A stretch of DNA of 64,000 nt, from positions 62,001 to 126,000 of the forward strand of contig CANCJJ010000004.1 of assembly GCA_947378305.1 (NCBI GenBank), in the 5' to 3' direction. Under the pieces are notes generated by a model. The model saw only the letters and a list, made by a program, of their open reading frames with translations. It had not been told where the DNA came from and ran no database searches. The translations under genes and the position numbers were made by a program. Shown piece by piece: positions 46,552 to 56,144 of the stretch; position 1 is the first letter of the stretch, and every line of letters starts with the position of its first letter. The DNA comes from Phenylobacterium aquaticum. Its GTDB lineage: Bacteria; Pseudomonadota; Alphaproteobacteria; Caulobacterales; Caulobacteraceae.

Positions 46552-47814
46552 ATGTCCGGGAATGGGGAGGCCATAATCCAGCGTCTCGATCCTCTGGACT
46601 GGCTGGTCGAGCCCGGCCTTGTGCGTGTGCTGGATGCCTTGGAGGCCAAGGGCGGTCCCGGCTGTGTGCGCCTTGTCGGAGGGTGCGTCCGCAATGCCCT
46701 TCTGAAGCGACCAATTGCCGATATTGATCTGGCCACCGTCCTCTTGCCCCAGGAGACCCTTCAGGCCCTGAGCGTGGCGGGTATTCGCGCCTTGCCCACG
46801 GGCCTTGCCCACGGGACCATCACCGCCATTGTCAACGGAACGCCCTTCGAGGTCACAACCTTGCGGCGTGATGTCAGCACTGATGGCCGTCGCGCGGTGG
46901 TTGGCTTCACCAAGGACTGGAGCGAGGATGCCGGGCGTCGGGACTTCACCCTCAATGCCATCTATGCAGGCCGGGACGGCACGCTGTTTGATCCGACCGG
47001 TCATGGGATTGCCGATGCCCTGGCCGGAAAAATCCTGTTTGTCGGCGATGCCAGGACCCGGATCCGCGAAGACTATCTGCGGGTCTTGAGGTTTTTCCGG
47101 TTTCTGGCCTGGTATGGGCGGGGGGCACCCGATGCGACCGCCCTTGAAGCTTGTGCCCACGAAGCTGCAGGCGTGGCCATACTGCCTGCGGAGCGGACAA
47201 GCCGTGAACTTCTGACCCTCCTGTCTGCCCGGGATCCAAGGCAAGCGATCCATCTCATGGCCGAGACGGGAGTCCTTGGCGTGCTTCTGCCCGGGGCGAC
47301 GGGGATCACCCTCTTTGAGGCTCTCTGTAAACTGGAGATCCAGGACTGGGGGGCGGGTGACGCCTTGCTTCGACTGGCAAGCCTGCTGCCTCTGGACCCG
47401 GACGGCATGGCTGGGGCACTTGAACACCTTCGGCTGTCAAACCGTGATCGCGACCGCTTGCTGGCGCTTGTTCAGACCGAGGTGGCGATCTCGGCAGCCA
47501 TGGATGCCAAGGCCTGGCGGCGGGCCCTGTATCGCCTCGGAAAACAGGCCTTTCTAGACAGGGTCAGCCTGGCATGGGCCCGGACGGGCGATCCCGCCTG
47601 GCAGGCCCCACTGGACCTGGCAAACCATTGGCAGGCTCCAGTCTTTCCCGTGGCGGGGGCCGATATTGTCCGCCTGGGCGTTCCGAAGGGGCCCAGGGTT
47701 GGTGCTATTTTGCGCGACCTGGAACGAATTTGGGTTGAGGGAGACTTTTCAGATGACAAGCCAGCCCTGATTGCGCGAGCTGATCTTCATCGGGCGGAAG
47801 GGAGTTCTGAGTGA
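46552..47814 (+). CDS. cca: CCA tRNA nucleotidyltransferase
   Basis: A 420-residue class II nucleotidyltransferase that adds or repairs the tRNA CCA end. The nucleotide-binding start LVGGCVRNALLKRPIADIDLAT (in part, near 38-60) contains the catalytic DID, followed by the flexible RRD motif region and GRRDFTLNAIYA near 130. Part of the long C-terminal half has HD-type or RNA-binding helices. The ATG at 46552 is used because the upstream extension (to 46468) lies inside the NUDIX gene. Confidence 0.95.
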   Translation: MSGNGEAIIQRLDPLDWLVEPGLVRVLDALEAKGGPGCVRLVGGCVRNALLKRPIADIDLATVLLPQETLQALSVAGIRALPTGLAHGTITAIVNGTPFEVTTLRRDVSTDGRRAVVGFTKDWSEDAGRRDFTLNAIYAGRDGTLFDPTGHGIADALAGKILFVGDARTRIREDYLRVLRFFRFLAWYGRGAPDATALEACAHEAAGVAILPAERTSRELLTLLSARDPRQAIHLMAETGVLGVLLPGATGITLFEALCKLEIQDWGAGDALLRLASLLPLDPDGMAGALEHLRLSNRDRDRLLALVQTEVAISAAMDAKAWRRALYRLGKQAFLDRVSLAWARTGDPAWQAPLDLANHWQAPVFPVAGADIVRLGVPKGPRVGAILRDLERIWVEGDFSDDKPALIARADLHRAEGSSE

Positions 47815-48518
47815 TGAAGCTGGCCATTCTGGAAACCGGGGCACCGCCTGAAGGGCTCGAAGTGACCTTCGGAACCTATCCCGACATGTTCCGCGCCCTC
47901 CTGGGCACTGAGACGGCGACGAGCTTTAATGTCATGGCTGGTGAACTTCCCGATCGTCCGGAGGATTTCGCCGCCTATGTGATTACCGGGTCGTCCGCAG
48001 GGGTCTATGAAGATCACCCCTGGATTGAGCCCCTCAAGGCTTTTCTGGTCTCGGCGCGGGGCAAGGCGGCCCTGGTGGGGGTCTGTTTCGGCCATCAGAT
48101 TATGGCTGAGGCCTTCGGAGGTCAGGTGGTGAAGTCGTCCAAGGGCTGGTGTGTCGGCCTTCATGGATATGAGGTTCAGGCCCTGGAGCCCTGGATGGAC
48201 TCAGACCGTCCCATTCATGTCGCCGCCTCGCACCAGGACCAGGTGATCAAGGCACCGCCAGGCGCACGCGTGATTGCGTCCAGTGCGTTTACGCCCTTTG
48301 GCATGCTGGCCTATGACGATCAGCCGGCCATTTCCATCCAGCTGCATCCGGAGTTTGATCCGGCCTATGCCAAGGCCCTGATCGAGGCCCGGCGCGGATC
48401 GCGTTACACCGATGTCCAGGCTGATACGGCCATTGCCAGCTATGCCGGCGACAACGATGCCGCCCGGGTCGGCCAGTGGATCAAGGCCTTCCTGGCCCAG
48501 GCTGTTCCCGAAACCTAG
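47814..48518 (+). CDS. Class I glutamine amidotransferase-like protein
   Basis: A 234-residue GATase1-fold protein. The nucleophile is the cysteine in [15 protein letters not shown] near 88, with the catalytic histidine/glutamate in QLHPEF near 180. No synthetase domain is attached, so it resembles GMP synthase-like stand-alone GATases, which may use gamma-glutamyl compounds. It overlaps cca by TGATG and meets hemF in a 4-bp tail-to-tail overlap (CTAG). Confidence 0.9.
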   Translation: MKLAILETGAPPEGLEVTFGTYPDMFRALLGTETATSFNVMAGELPDRPEDFAAYVITGSSAGVYEDHPWIEPLKAFLVSARGKAALVGVCFGHQIMAEAFGGQVVKSSKGWCVGLHGYEVQALEPWMDSDRPIHVAASHQDQVIKAPPGARVIASSAFTPFGMLAYDDQPAISIQLHPEFDPAYAKALIEARRGSRYTDVQADTAIASYAGDNDAARVGQWIKAFLAQAVPET

Positions 48519-49390
48519 GGCCAGACGACCATGGGCGGCATGGAGCTCAGAATGCTCTCAATGTTTCCGCCGGTCTTTAGGCCGAACATGGTGCCACGGT
48601 CATAGAGCAGGTTGAATTCCACATAGCGGCCACGCCGGATCAGCTGTTCCGTTCGGTCGGCCTCGGTCCATGGCTGGTGCATCCGACCCCGGGCAATACG
48701 GGGATAGCAGTCCAGAAAAGCCTCGCCGACATCCTGGGTGAACTGGAAGTCCCGTTCCCAGTCGCCGGAATTGTGGTGGTCATAGAATATGCCGCCGATC
48801 CCGCGGGGTTCGTTTCGGTGGGGCAGGAAGAAATACTCGTCGCAGCGGGCCTTGAACGCTGGGTACCAGGCAGGGTCGTGCTTGTCGCAGGCTGCCTTCA
48901 TCGCCGCATGAAAGATCTGGGCATCCGGAGCGTCCTGACTGCGCTGGCTGTCCTGTGTGGGGGTCAGATCTGCGCCGCCACCGAACCAACCCTGAGAGGT
49001 GGCCAGAAAGCGCGTATTCATATGCACGGCTGGAACATGGGGATTGTGCATGTGGGCAATCAGACTGATCCCCGTGGCCGTAAAGCGCGGGTCCTTGTCT
49101 GCGCCGGGCATGGTCGCGGCCATTTCTGGAGTGAATGTGCCGTGGACCAGTGAGATATGGATGCCACACTTCTCAAAGAACCGTCCGCCACGCATGAAGC
49201 CCATGACACCGCCACCGCCAGCGGGCCGGACCCAGGGCTTCAGTTCAAAACGACCGGGTGTGCCGGGATAGAGATCGGCGGGAGCCTCGTCCTCCATGGC
49301 CTCAAATGCGCTGACAATGCGGTCGCGAAGGGAATCGAACCAGGCACGGGCACGGGTGTTGCGGGTTTCGAGAGGGCTGGTTTCGGTCAT
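48515..49390 (-). CDS. hemF: Oxygen-dependent coproporphyrinogen III oxidase
   Basis: A 291-residue heme-biosynthesis enzyme converting coproporphyrinogen III to protoporphyrinogen IX with O2. Signature pieces are [15 protein letters not shown] near 115-130, [10 protein letters not shown] near 137 and [18 protein letters not shown] (in part) near 195. Length is normal. It overlaps the end of trmL by 4 bp on the same strand. Confidence 0.97.
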   Translation of the reverse strand: MTETSPLETRNTRARAWFDSLRDRIVSAFEAMEDEAPADLYPGTPGRFELKPWVRPAGGGGVMGFMRGGRFFEKCGIHISLVHGTFTPEMAATMPGADKDPRFTATGISLIAHMHNPHVPAVHMNTRFLATSQGWFGGGADLTPTQDSQRSQDAPDAQIFHAAMKAACDKHDPAWYPAFKARCDEYFFLPHRNEPRGIGGIFYDHHNSGDWERDFQFTQDVGEAFLDCYPRIARGRMHQPWTEADRTEQLIRRGRYVEFNLLYDRGTMFGLKTGGNIESILSSMPPMVVWP

Positions 49391-49848
49391 GACATTTCGG
49401 ATTTCGGAAGTTGATGGGTCTGGCGAAGGGCTTCTGAAAGGCCAATCGCGGCAGAGACCGTAACGTTGAACGATCGGCGGCCCGGGCTCAAGGGAATGAT
49501 GACGCGGGCGTCAACGAAATCGTGGACCTCGTCCGGGACGCCCTGACTTTCCCGTCCAAACAGCAGGACATCGTCGGGCTGGAAACAAAAATCATAGAGG
49601 GGCGTCGCGGCCCGGGTCGAAAAAAGAACAATGCGTCCCGTCTGGGCCTGGCGAAATTCCGACCAGCCCGCATGGCGCTGAATGACCGCAGGATCGCCAT
49701 AATCAAGGGCTGCCCGGCGGATCGCCTTGTCAGAAAGGGGGAAGCCACAGGGCTCAATGACGTGTACAGCGACGCCAAGGCAGGCTCCGAGACGAAGGGC
49801 CGCCCCAAGGTTTTGCGGAATGTCCGGTTGAAAAAACGCGAGCAGCAT
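49387..49848 (-). CDS. trmL: tRNA (cytidine/uridine-2'-O-)-methyltransferase
   Basis: A 153-residue SPOUT methyltransferase of the TrmL type, which modifies position 34 of leucine tRNAs. The knot motifs are [15 protein letters not shown] near 95-110 and [27 protein letters not shown] (in part) near 115-140. The N-terminus [21 protein letters not shown] (in part) is characteristic. Upstream of hemF, divergent from petA. Confidence 0.93.
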   Translation of the reverse strand: MLLAFFQPDIPQNLGAALRLGACLGVAVHVIEPCGFPLSDKAIRRAALDYGDPAVIQRHAGWSEFRQAQTGRIVLFSTRAATPLYDFCFQPDDVLLFGRESQGVPDEVHDFVDARVIIPLSPGRRSFNVTVSAAIGLSEALRQTHQLPKSEMS

Positions 49849-50050
49849 TCTAAGCGATCCTTCAATGTGCTTTGCGGGAGCGAGGGGCGAATCGGGGGCG
49901 GTGGAGATCGAGGCAATCGATCATCACAATTCCACGAATTCAAACCCGCGATTGTCGAGGCATTTGACGGACCCATACCAGAACCTCTGGATGGGTCGAA
50001 CCCGGGCTGGGACCTTTTGTCCCGGACCCTAGATAAAGGGTAGCTTTAAG

Positions 50051-50602
50051 GTGGCCGACACCGTCGTGGGCGCAAACCCAGAACATGCTGCAGGGGAAGA
50101 CCCCAACCGGCGTGACTTCATTCATATCGCAGCCGGCGTGGCCGCGGTCGGAGCTGTGGCCGGTCTGGCCTGGCCGTTCATCGATCAGATGAACCCGGCG
50201 GGCGACACCCTGGCCCTGGCTTCGGTCGAGTTTGACCTGACCAAGGTTGAGGCCGGCCAGTCCGTGACCATCAAGTGGCGCGGCAAGCCCTTGTTCATTC
50301 GGCACCGGACCGGTGCCGAGATCGCCAGCGCGATCAAGGACGACCATGCCGCCCTTCGCGATCCTCAAACCGACGAAGTTCGTCACAAGCCAGGCAAGGC
50401 CGAATGGCTGATCCTGGTCGGGACCTGCACCCATCTCGGATGCGTTCCGACCTTTGGCGGCGGTGATTACGGCGGATGGTTCTGCCCTTGCCACGGCTCG
50501 CACTACGACACGTCGGGCCGGATTCGTAAGGGTCCTGCACCGAAGAATCTGGCGGTGCCAGACTACGCATTCCTCTCCGACACCAAGGTTAAGGTGGGCT
50601 AG
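50051..50602 (+). CDS. petA: Ubiquinol-cytochrome c reductase, Rieske iron-sulfur subunit
   Basis: A 183-residue Rieske protein of the bc1 complex. The twin-arginine motif NRRDF at 19-23 is followed by one membrane anchor (about 24-45). The [2Fe-2S] ligands are in CTHLGC near 125 and CPCHGSHYD near 145. It starts with GTG at 50051. First gene of petABC, which carries electrons from ubiquinol to cytochrome c while pumping protons. Confidence 0.97.
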   Translation: MADTVVGANPEHAAGEDPNRRDFIHIAAGVAAVGAVAGLAWPFIDQMNPAGDTLALASVEFDLTKVEAGQSVTIKWRGKPLFIRHRTGAEIASAIKDDHAALRDPQTDEVRHKPGKAEWLILVGTCTHLGCVPTFGGGDYGGWFCPCHGSHYDTSGRIRKGPAPKNLAVPDYAFLSDTKVKVG

Positions 50603-50607
50603 GTATC

Positions 50608-51927
50608 ATGAGCGGACATTCAACCTACGAACCCAAGTCTGGCGTCGAGAAGTGGCTCGATACCCGCCTGCCCATCGTGCGGCTGGCCTATGACAGTCTT
50701 GTCGATTTCCCGACCCCGAAGAACCTGAACTACTGGTACACCTTTGGCGGGATCCTCGCCCTGTGCCTGGGCATTCAGATTGTCACCGGCATCGTGCTGG
50801 CCATGCATTATGTCCCGCACGTGGACATGGCCTTCAACTCGGTCGAGCGCATCATGCGCGATGTGAACTATGGCTGGCTGGTGCGCTACATGCATGCCAA
50901 CGGGGCCTCGATGTTCTTCATTGCGGTCTATGTGCACATGTTCCGCGGCCTTTATTACGGGTCCTACAAGGCCCCTCGCGAGGTGCTCTGGATCCTGGGC
51001 TGCGTGATCTACCTCCTGATGATGGCGACAGCCTTCATGGGCTATGTCCTGCCCTGGGGTCAGATGAGCTTCCACGGCGCGGTCGTGATTACCAACCTGT
51101 TTGGGGCCCTGCCCATTGTTGGCCAGTCCATCACCACCTGGCTATGGGGCGGTTTCGCGGTCGATGATCCGACCCTCAATCGCTTCTTCTCCCTGCACTA
51201 TCTGCTGCCCTTCATGATTGCCGGTGTTGTTATCCTGCACATCTGGGCCCTGCATGTGGTCGGGAACAACAATCCGACAGGCGTTTCGGTCCAGTCGAAG
51301 GAAGATACCGTCCCCTTCCACCCCTACTATACGGTGAAGGACGGGTTTGCGATTTCGGTCTTCCTGCTGATGTTCGCCGCCTTTGTCTTCTTTAACCCGA
51401 ATGCCCTGGGCGATGCCGTGAACTATGTTCCGGCCAACCCCTTGGTGACCCCCGCCCATATCGTGCCAGAATGGTACTTCCTGCCCTTCTACGCGATCCT
51501 GCGCGCGGTTCCGGACAAGCTCATGGGCGTGCTCATGATGTTTGGGGCCATTGCCATGCTGTTCATCCTGCCCTGGCTGGACACGTCGAAGGTGCGCTCC
51601 ATGCGCTACCGGCCGACAGCAAAGCTCTACTTCTTTATCTTTGTTCTGGCCTGTCTGGTGCTGGGCTTCTGCGGTGGCAAGCTGCCGGATGCTCATGTCA
51701 TTCCGGGCCTGACAACCTTCCAGCTGCTGGATGCAGACCTGAATTCCATGGTCTGGCTCTCACGCTTTGCCGCAGCCTATTACTTCTCCTACTTCCTGAT
51801 CATCCTGCCGGTTCTGGGACTGACCGAGGTTCCCCTCGCCCAGCCCCTGTCGATCAGTGCACCGGTTCTGTCGCATCCTGCCAAGGCACCTGTCGGTGCT
51901 GCGGCTTCGCCTGAAAAGAGGGGTTAA
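50608..51927 (+). CDS. petB: Cytochrome b of the bc1 complex
   Basis: A 439-residue integral membrane subunit with two b hemes and both quinone sites. Landmarks are [16 protein letters not shown] near 90 with heme-binding histidines, and the Qo-site motif [13 protein letters not shown] near 285. About nine transmembrane helices. It begins 5 bp after petA and ends 6 bp before petC. C-terminal about 20 residues are a polar/alanine-rich tail. Confidence 0.98.
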   Translation: MSGHSTYEPKSGVEKWLDTRLPIVRLAYDSLVDFPTPKNLNYWYTFGGILALCLGIQIVTGIVLAMHYVPHVDMAFNSVERIMRDVNYGWLVRYMHANGASMFFIAVYVHMFRGLYYGSYKAPREVLWILGCVIYLLMMATAFMGYVLPWGQMSFHGAVVITNLFGALPIVGQSITTWLWGGFAVDDPTLNRFFSLHYLLPFMIAGVVILHIWALHVVGNNNPTGVSVQSKEDTVPFHPYYTVKDGFAISVFLLMFAAFVFFNPNALGDAVNYVPANPLVTPAHIVPEWYFLPFYAILRAVPDKLMGVLMMFGAIAMLFILPWLDTSKVRSMRYRPTAKLYFFIFVLACLVLGFCGGKLPDAHVIPGLTTFQLLDADLNSMVWLSRFAAAYYFSYFLIILPVLGLTEVPLAQPLSISAPVLSHPAKAPVGAAASPEKRG

Positions 51928-51933
51928 GCCTCG

Positions 51934-52779
51934 ATGCTGCGCAAGGTTTACGTATTCGCGGCGCTGGGACTCGCCCTGATGGCGGCTCCGGCCCTGGCGG
52001 TGACAACCCAGGTTGAACCGAAGGAAATTCACTGGAGCTTCGAAGGCCCCGTGGGCAAGTTCGACCGCGGCCAGTTGCAACGGGGTTACAAGGTGTATCG
52101 GGAGGTTTGCTCCTCCTGCCACTCCATGAACCTCGTCTCCTTCCGGAATCTGGGTCAGAAGGGCGGGCCCTTCTATGATGCGGAATATCCCAACCCGAAC
52201 GACAACCCCTATGTGAAGTCCATCGCCAAGGATTATCAGGTCAATGATATCGACTCTGAGACCGGTGATGTTGTTCAGCGTCCGGGCACCTCGGCGGATC
52301 GCTTCCCCAACCCCTACCCGAACGAACCTGCGGCGCGGGCTGGCAATGGCGGGGCACTTCCCCCGGACATGTCGACCCTGTCCAAGGCGCGTGAAGGCGG
52401 CTCGGCCTACATCTATTCCATCCTGACGGGCTACAAGACTCCTTCGGCGAACCTCAAGGTGCCGCCGGGCAAGTACTACAACCCCTATATGCCAGGCGAC
52501 GTGAGTGGCTTCTGGTCCGGGGATATGAAGGATGTTCCGGAAGGTGGCTTCATCGCCATGCCGCCCCCGCTGGTCGCAGGCAAGGTCACCTTTGATGACG
52601 GCACGCCGTCCACCCTGGAGCAGCAGGCTTCAGATGTAGCGGTCTTCCTGGCCTGGGCTTCCGAGCCCAAGATGGAAGAGCGCAAGGCCTTTGGCGTCGG
52701 CGCAATGATCTACCTGCTGATCTTCTCGGTCTTGCTCTATGTGAGCTATCGCCGGATCTGGCGGAACATTGCCCACTAG
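51934..52779 (+). CDS. petC: Cytochrome c1
   Basis: A 281-residue heme protein with a signal peptide (MLRKVYVFAALGLALMAA, in part; cleavage after LA near 22). The heme motif CSSCH is C59, C62, H63, and a C-terminal anchor (about 255-275) precedes YRRIWRNIAH. It passes electrons to the mobile cytochrome c. Last gene of petABC; a strong terminator follows 25 bp later. Confidence 0.98.
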   Translation: MLRKVYVFAALGLALMAAPALAVTTQVEPKEIHWSFEGPVGKFDRGQLQRGYKVYREVCSSCHSMNLVSFRNLGQKGGPFYDAEYPNPNDNPYVKSIAKDYQVNDIDSETGDVVQRPGTSADRFPNPYPNEPAARAGNGGALPPDMSTLSKAREGGSAYIYSILTGYKTPSANLKVPPGKYYNPYMPGDVSGFWSGDMKDVPEGGFIAMPPPLVAGKVTFDDGTPSTLEQQASDVAVFLAWASEPKMEERKAFGVGAMIYLLIFSVLLYVSYRRIWRNIAH

Positions 52780-52804
52780 ACCGCTCTGACTTGAGACACG
52801 AAAA

Positions 52805-52837
52805 GGGCGTGACGGTTTCCCGTCACGCCCTTTTTTT
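52805..52837 (+). terminator. Intrinsic terminator of petABC
   Basis: Perfect 11-bp stem GGGCGTGACGG/CCGTCACGCCC with a TTTC loop (52805-52830), then seven T at 52831-52837. On the other strand it is followed by TTTT, so it probably also stops ychF transcription. Confidence 0.97.
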
Positions 52838-52868
52838 AATCCGCTGCCCGGCGCTGTGAAGGGCTGGA

Positions 52869-53966
52869 TCAGACGTTGAAGCGGAAGTTCATGACGTCCC
52901 CGTCCTGGACCAGGTATTCCTTGCCCTCAGCCCGCATCCGCCCCGCCTCCCGCGCTCCGGCTTCACCGTTCAGCCGGACATAGTCCTCAAAGGCGATGGT
53001 TTCGGCGCGGATAAAGCCCTTTTCAAAGTCCGTATGGATCACACCGGCGGCCTGGGGGGCCGTGGCACCCACCGGGATGGTCCAGGCCCGTGCCTCCTTT
53101 GGCCCTGCGGTGAAATAGGTCTGAAGACCAAGCAGCTTGTAGGCCTCCCGGATCAACCGGTTCAGGCCGGGTTCGATCAGCCCCAGGGTCTCCAGGAACT
53201 CGCCGCGCTCGGCGCTGTCCAGCATGGCGATTTCGCTCTCGATCTGTGCGGAGATCACCACACTGTTGGCGTGGTCGCGCGCCGCGCGCTCAGCGACCCG
53301 GGCAGAATGGGCATTGCCGTCGGAGGCTGAGCCTTCATCGACATTGCAGACATAGAGGGCAGGCTTGGAGGTCAGCAGCTGGAGCATGCGCCAGGCCTTG
53401 TCGTCCTCCTCGGGAATGGTCGCGGTCCGGGCGGGGCGTCCCTGATTGAGCTGTTCCAGGGCCAGATTGACCAGACGAAGGGTCGTAATGCTGTCCTTGT
53501 CGCCAACCTTGGCGCGCTTTTCCAGATTATTGACCCGCTTTTCCAGGCTCTCCAGATCGGCCAGCATGAGCTCGGTTTCGATAATTTCGAGATCGGATAT
53601 CGGATCGACCCGACCCTCGACATGGGTGATGTCATCGTCTTCGAAGCACCGCGCCACAAAGGCCACGGCATCACAGTCACGGATATTGGCCAGGAACTGG
53701 TTGCCTAGACCTTCGCCCTTCGAGGCACCTCGCACCAGACCCGCCACATCCACGAAATTGATCCGCGCCGGCAGGATCTCCTTGGACCCCGCGACCTTGG
53801 CCAAAGCCTCGAGGCGTGGCTCGGGGACGGCCACGTCTCCGAAGTTGGGTTCGATCGTGCAAAAGGGATAATTCGCCGCCTGGGCCGCAGCCGTCTGGGT
53901 CAGGGCATTGAACAGGGTCGACTTCCCGACATTGGGCAGGCCGACGATGGCGACTTTAAGGGCCAT
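52869..53966 (-). CDS. ychF: Ribosome-binding ATPase YchF
   Basis: A 365-residue Obg-related P-loop protein. G1 motif GLPNVGKSTLFNAL at 8-21, G3 region DVAGLVRGASKGEG near 72-85, and the specificity motif that selects ATP over GTP (NVDE near 205). A coiled-coil arm lies at about 130-160, with a TGS domain at 280-365. It binds the ribosome and is linked to stress response. Convergent with petABC. Confidence 0.97.
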   Translation of the reverse strand: MALKVAIVGLPNVGKSTLFNALTQTAAAQAANYPFCTIEPNFGDVAVPEPRLEALAKVAGSKEILPARINFVDVAGLVRGASKGEGLGNQFLANIRDCDAVAFVARCFEDDDITHVEGRVDPISDLEIIETELMLADLESLEKRVNNLEKRAKVGDKDSITTLRLVNLALEQLNQGRPARTATIPEEDDKAWRMLQLLTSKPALYVCNVDEGSASDGNAHSARVAERAARDHANSVVISAQIESEIAMLDSAERGEFLETLGLIEPGLNRLIREAYKLLGLQTYFTAGPKEARAWTIPVGATAPQAAGVIHTDFEKGFIRAETIAFEDYVRLNGEAGAREAGRMRAEGKEYLVQDGDVMNFRFNV

Positions 53967-54022
53967 GATTCAGTTTCATCCTTCAGACAAGGCGCGCCGA
54001 CTACCACGCGCGCGGGTGCGGG

Positions 54023-54763
54023 TCATCCCCGCATGAGTGCCTGGGCCGCAAGGTCACGCCAAAGTCGGCCTTCCTTGCGAAACTGGGCATTGGTCTTTTC
54101 GAGCCGCCGGTCAATGTCGGCGAGGGCCGCCGTGGCCTCTGCGCGACGCCCTGTGTGGGCCAGGAAGGCCGCATGGCGTCCCAGGGCCTCGAAACCGGTC
54201 AGGCGCTCTATGGCGGTCTGAAAGGCCCGCTCTGCGTCGGACATGCGGCCGGTCGCCTCATAGGCGCGTGCCAGGGCCAGGGAGATGCCCGGGGCTGTGT
54301 CCCCGGCCGCCACCAGCCTGTCGAGCAGGCTGAGGGCCTCGGTTGCCCTGTCGAGGTCCAGAAGGGCCTTGGCGCGGCCAAGAAGCAGGACGCCGTCATC
54401 TGCATAGACACCCTGGGCGGCCTCTGCATAGAGACGTTCGGCTTCGTCGGGTCGGTTCATGTTGGCTGCGGCAGAGGCCAGACGGGACAGGTTTCGCACT
54501 GTGGGGGCTTCGTCACAGGCGTGCTTGGCGTCGCGATACTCGCGATGGGGATCCAGGGTGTCTCGGGCCGCCACGGTCAATCTTCGGGCTGTGCGCCCTC
54601 CGGTGAGTTCTGGGCCAAGTATGGCGATCAGATAGACAAGCCCGCCGAGGGGCTGGAGCATCAGGATCACCCAGAGCCAGAAGGTCTGCTGTCCCGTCCG
54701 GACGGCATGGATGCAAAGCGCGATGGAAAAGATCAGGGACAGACCGAAGAGCGGCAAGGACAT
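54023..54763 (-). CDS. Membrane-anchored TPR protein of unknown function
   Basis: A 246-residue protein. Two hydrophobic segments at the N-terminus (about 5-22 and 27-48, with WLWVILMLQPLGGLVYLI) resemble the phospholipase-D N-terminal membrane module. About 190 residues of tetratricopeptide-type helical repeats follow (about 75-240; e.g. DEAERLYAEAAQG and DAERAFQTAIER). Such repeats bind other proteins. The gene lies 11 bp downstream of pth on the same strand. Confidence 0.8.
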   Translation of the reverse strand: MSLPLFGLSLIFSIALCIHAVRTGQQTFWLWVILMLQPLGGLVYLIAILGPELTGGRTARRLTVAARDTLDPHREYRDAKHACDEAPTVRNLSRLASAAANMNRPDEAERLYAEAAQGVYADDGVLLLGRAKALLDLDRATEALSLLDRLVAAGDTAPGISLALARAYEATGRMSDAERAFQTAIERLTGFEALGRHAAFLAHTGRRAEATAALADIDRRLEKTNAQFRKEGRLWRDLAAQALMRG

Positions 54764-54774
54764 GATTTGGGCTC

Positions 54775-55386
54775 CTATCCCTGGCTCTGGCGAGGATCGG
54801 CCTTGTCTGCCGGGGCCAGTCGCATGACCTCGGTCTGATAGCGTTCATCTTCCCCTGACACCAGCAGGGGCAGGGCTTCGGCAACGGCCTCCAGAAGGGC
54901 TGTCACCCAGGCCTGATCCACCTTGTGGAAGTCGGACAGAACATGGCCCTGGACCCGGTCCTTGTGTCCAGGATGACCGACTCCCAGCCGAGCCCGGCGA
55001 AAGTCAGGTCCAATATGTGCAATCAGCGAGCGGACGCCGTTATTGCCTGCGGCCCCGCCGCCCGTTTTCATCCGGAACCGGCCTGGGGCCAGGTCGATTT
55101 CGTCATAGAACAAGATGACGTCGGCCGGAGACAGCTTGTAGAATTTCACTGCCTCGGCGACGGCCCGGCCGCTCTCGTTATAGAAGGTCTGGGGCTTGAG
55201 GGTCAGGACCTTCACGCCTCCGGCCGGTGTCGGGATCTCTCCCTCACGGACAAGACTGTGAAAGCGCGCGCGCTCCGGGCCAAGCCGCCAGTGGCGCGAA
55301 ATCTCATCTACGGCCCGAAAGCCGACATTATGACGATTTCCGGAATAGGCCGGACCAGGATTGCCCTGGCCCGCGAGGATCAGCAT
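54775..55386 (-). CDS. pth: Peptidyl-tRNA hydrolase
   Basis: A 203-residue enzyme that frees tRNA from stalled peptidyl-tRNA. The conserved N9 in GQGNPGPAYSGNRHNVGF and H19 are present; the catalytic aspartate is in LFYDEIDLAPGRFR near 93. The first motif reads AGQGNPG instead of the more usual GLGNPG. The C-terminal basic region is slightly extended. Located between rplY and the TPR protein gene, a common rplY-pth pairing. Confidence 0.97.
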   Translation of the reverse strand: MLILAGQGNPGPAYSGNRHNVGFRAVDEISRHWRLGPERARFHSLVREGEIPTPAGGVKVLTLKPQTFYNESGRAVAEAVKFYKLSPADVILFYDEIDLAPGRFRMKTGGGAAGNNGVRSLIAHIGPDFRRARLGVGHPGHKDRVQGHVLSDFHKVDQAWVTALLEAVAEALPLLVSGEDERYQTEVMRLAPADKADPRQSQG

Positions 55387-55415
55387 CTGGCCTCGCCCCT
55401 ATTATCCCATCAGGT

Positions 55416-56012
55416 TTAGGCTGTGGCTTCCGCCGCCGCCGCCGAAGCCGAGGCTGACGAGCCAGCAACCGTAGCCACCACTTCGTCCGGGCTGTTGGCC
55501 AGGGTCACGCCCGTGGGCAGGACCAGATCGGCTGCGCGAATGGCGTCGCCGATATCCAGGCCGGTCAGGTCGAACAGGATGTCCTCAGGGATGTGGTCTG
55601 CAGAGCACTTAAGCTCGACTTCATGCAGGACGACATTCAGGGTGCCGCCGCGCTTGATGCCCGGTGAGGCGTCCTGGTTGCGGAAGTGGACGGCCACGGA
55701 AATCGTGATCTGCTGGTGTTCATCGACCCGGTAGAGGTCGAAATGCCAGGGCTCATCCGTGACGGGATGCATGTCGATGGCCTTGGCAATGACCGGCTGG
55801 GTTTCATTGCCATACTTCAGGGTCACCAGGTGCCCAAGCAGCTTGCCCGTATAGAGCGCCTTGCGGAACTCATTGGACTTGATGGCGACGGCCACGGGGT
55901 CCTTGGAACCGCCATAAAGCACGCCGGGGACCTTGCCGGCACGACGTGTCTCACGGGCACCACCGGTACCGGTACGTTCACGGACTTCTACGTTCAGAAT
56001 GATATCGGCCAT
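55416..56012 (-). CDS. rplY: 50S ribosomal protein L25/Ctc
   Basis: A 198-residue L25 of the long CTC type: an N-terminal 5S-rRNA-binding domain (1-95, ILNVEVRERTGTGGARETRRAGKVPGVLYGG in part) and a C-terminal TL5-like domain (to about 185). An Ala/Ser-rich tail of about 15 residues follows. The ATG at 56012 is preferred over 56072 because it begins MADIILNVEV. A GC-rich hairpin lies in the leader. 29 bp upstream of pth. Confidence 0.95.
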   Translation of the reverse strand: MADIILNVEVRERTGTGGARETRRAGKVPGVLYGGSKDPVAVAIKSNEFRKALYTGKLLGHLVTLKYGNETQPVIAKAIDMHPVTDEPWHFDLYRVDEHQQITISVAVHFRNQDASPGIKRGGTLNVVLHEVELKCSADHIPEDILFDLTGLDIGDAIRAADLVLPTGVTLANSPDEVVATVAGSSASASAAAAEATA

Positions 56013-56033
56013 GGCCTTGCCTCGAAACGAAAC

Positions 56034-56058
56034 CGCCGCGCGAACGTCCCGCGCGGCG
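56034..56058 (-). promoter_or_regulatory. GC-rich hairpin in the rplY leader
   Basis: CGCCGCGCG/CGCGCGGCG, a 9-bp perfect stem with a 7-nt loop, 22 bp upstream of the rplY ATG and followed by GTTTCGTTT on the transcribed strand. It may be an attenuator or a protein-binding element. Confidence 0.45.
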
Positions 56059-56098
56059 ACGGACGACCCCAAGGGCCGAAAGGATGGGTTGCATACAC

Positions 56099-56119
56099 AA
56101 AAGAGTTGCCCGTGGCAAC
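56099..56119 (-). terminator. Terminator after the Cys-rich lipoprotein gene
   Basis: On the minus strand GTTGCC-ACG-GGCAAC (56119-56105) is followed by TCTTTT, 26 bp after the lipoprotein stop codon. A 6-bp stem with a 3-nt loop; moderate strength. Confidence 0.6.
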
Positions 56120-56144
56120 GGCTGGCCGCACGTCAGGTGACGGG

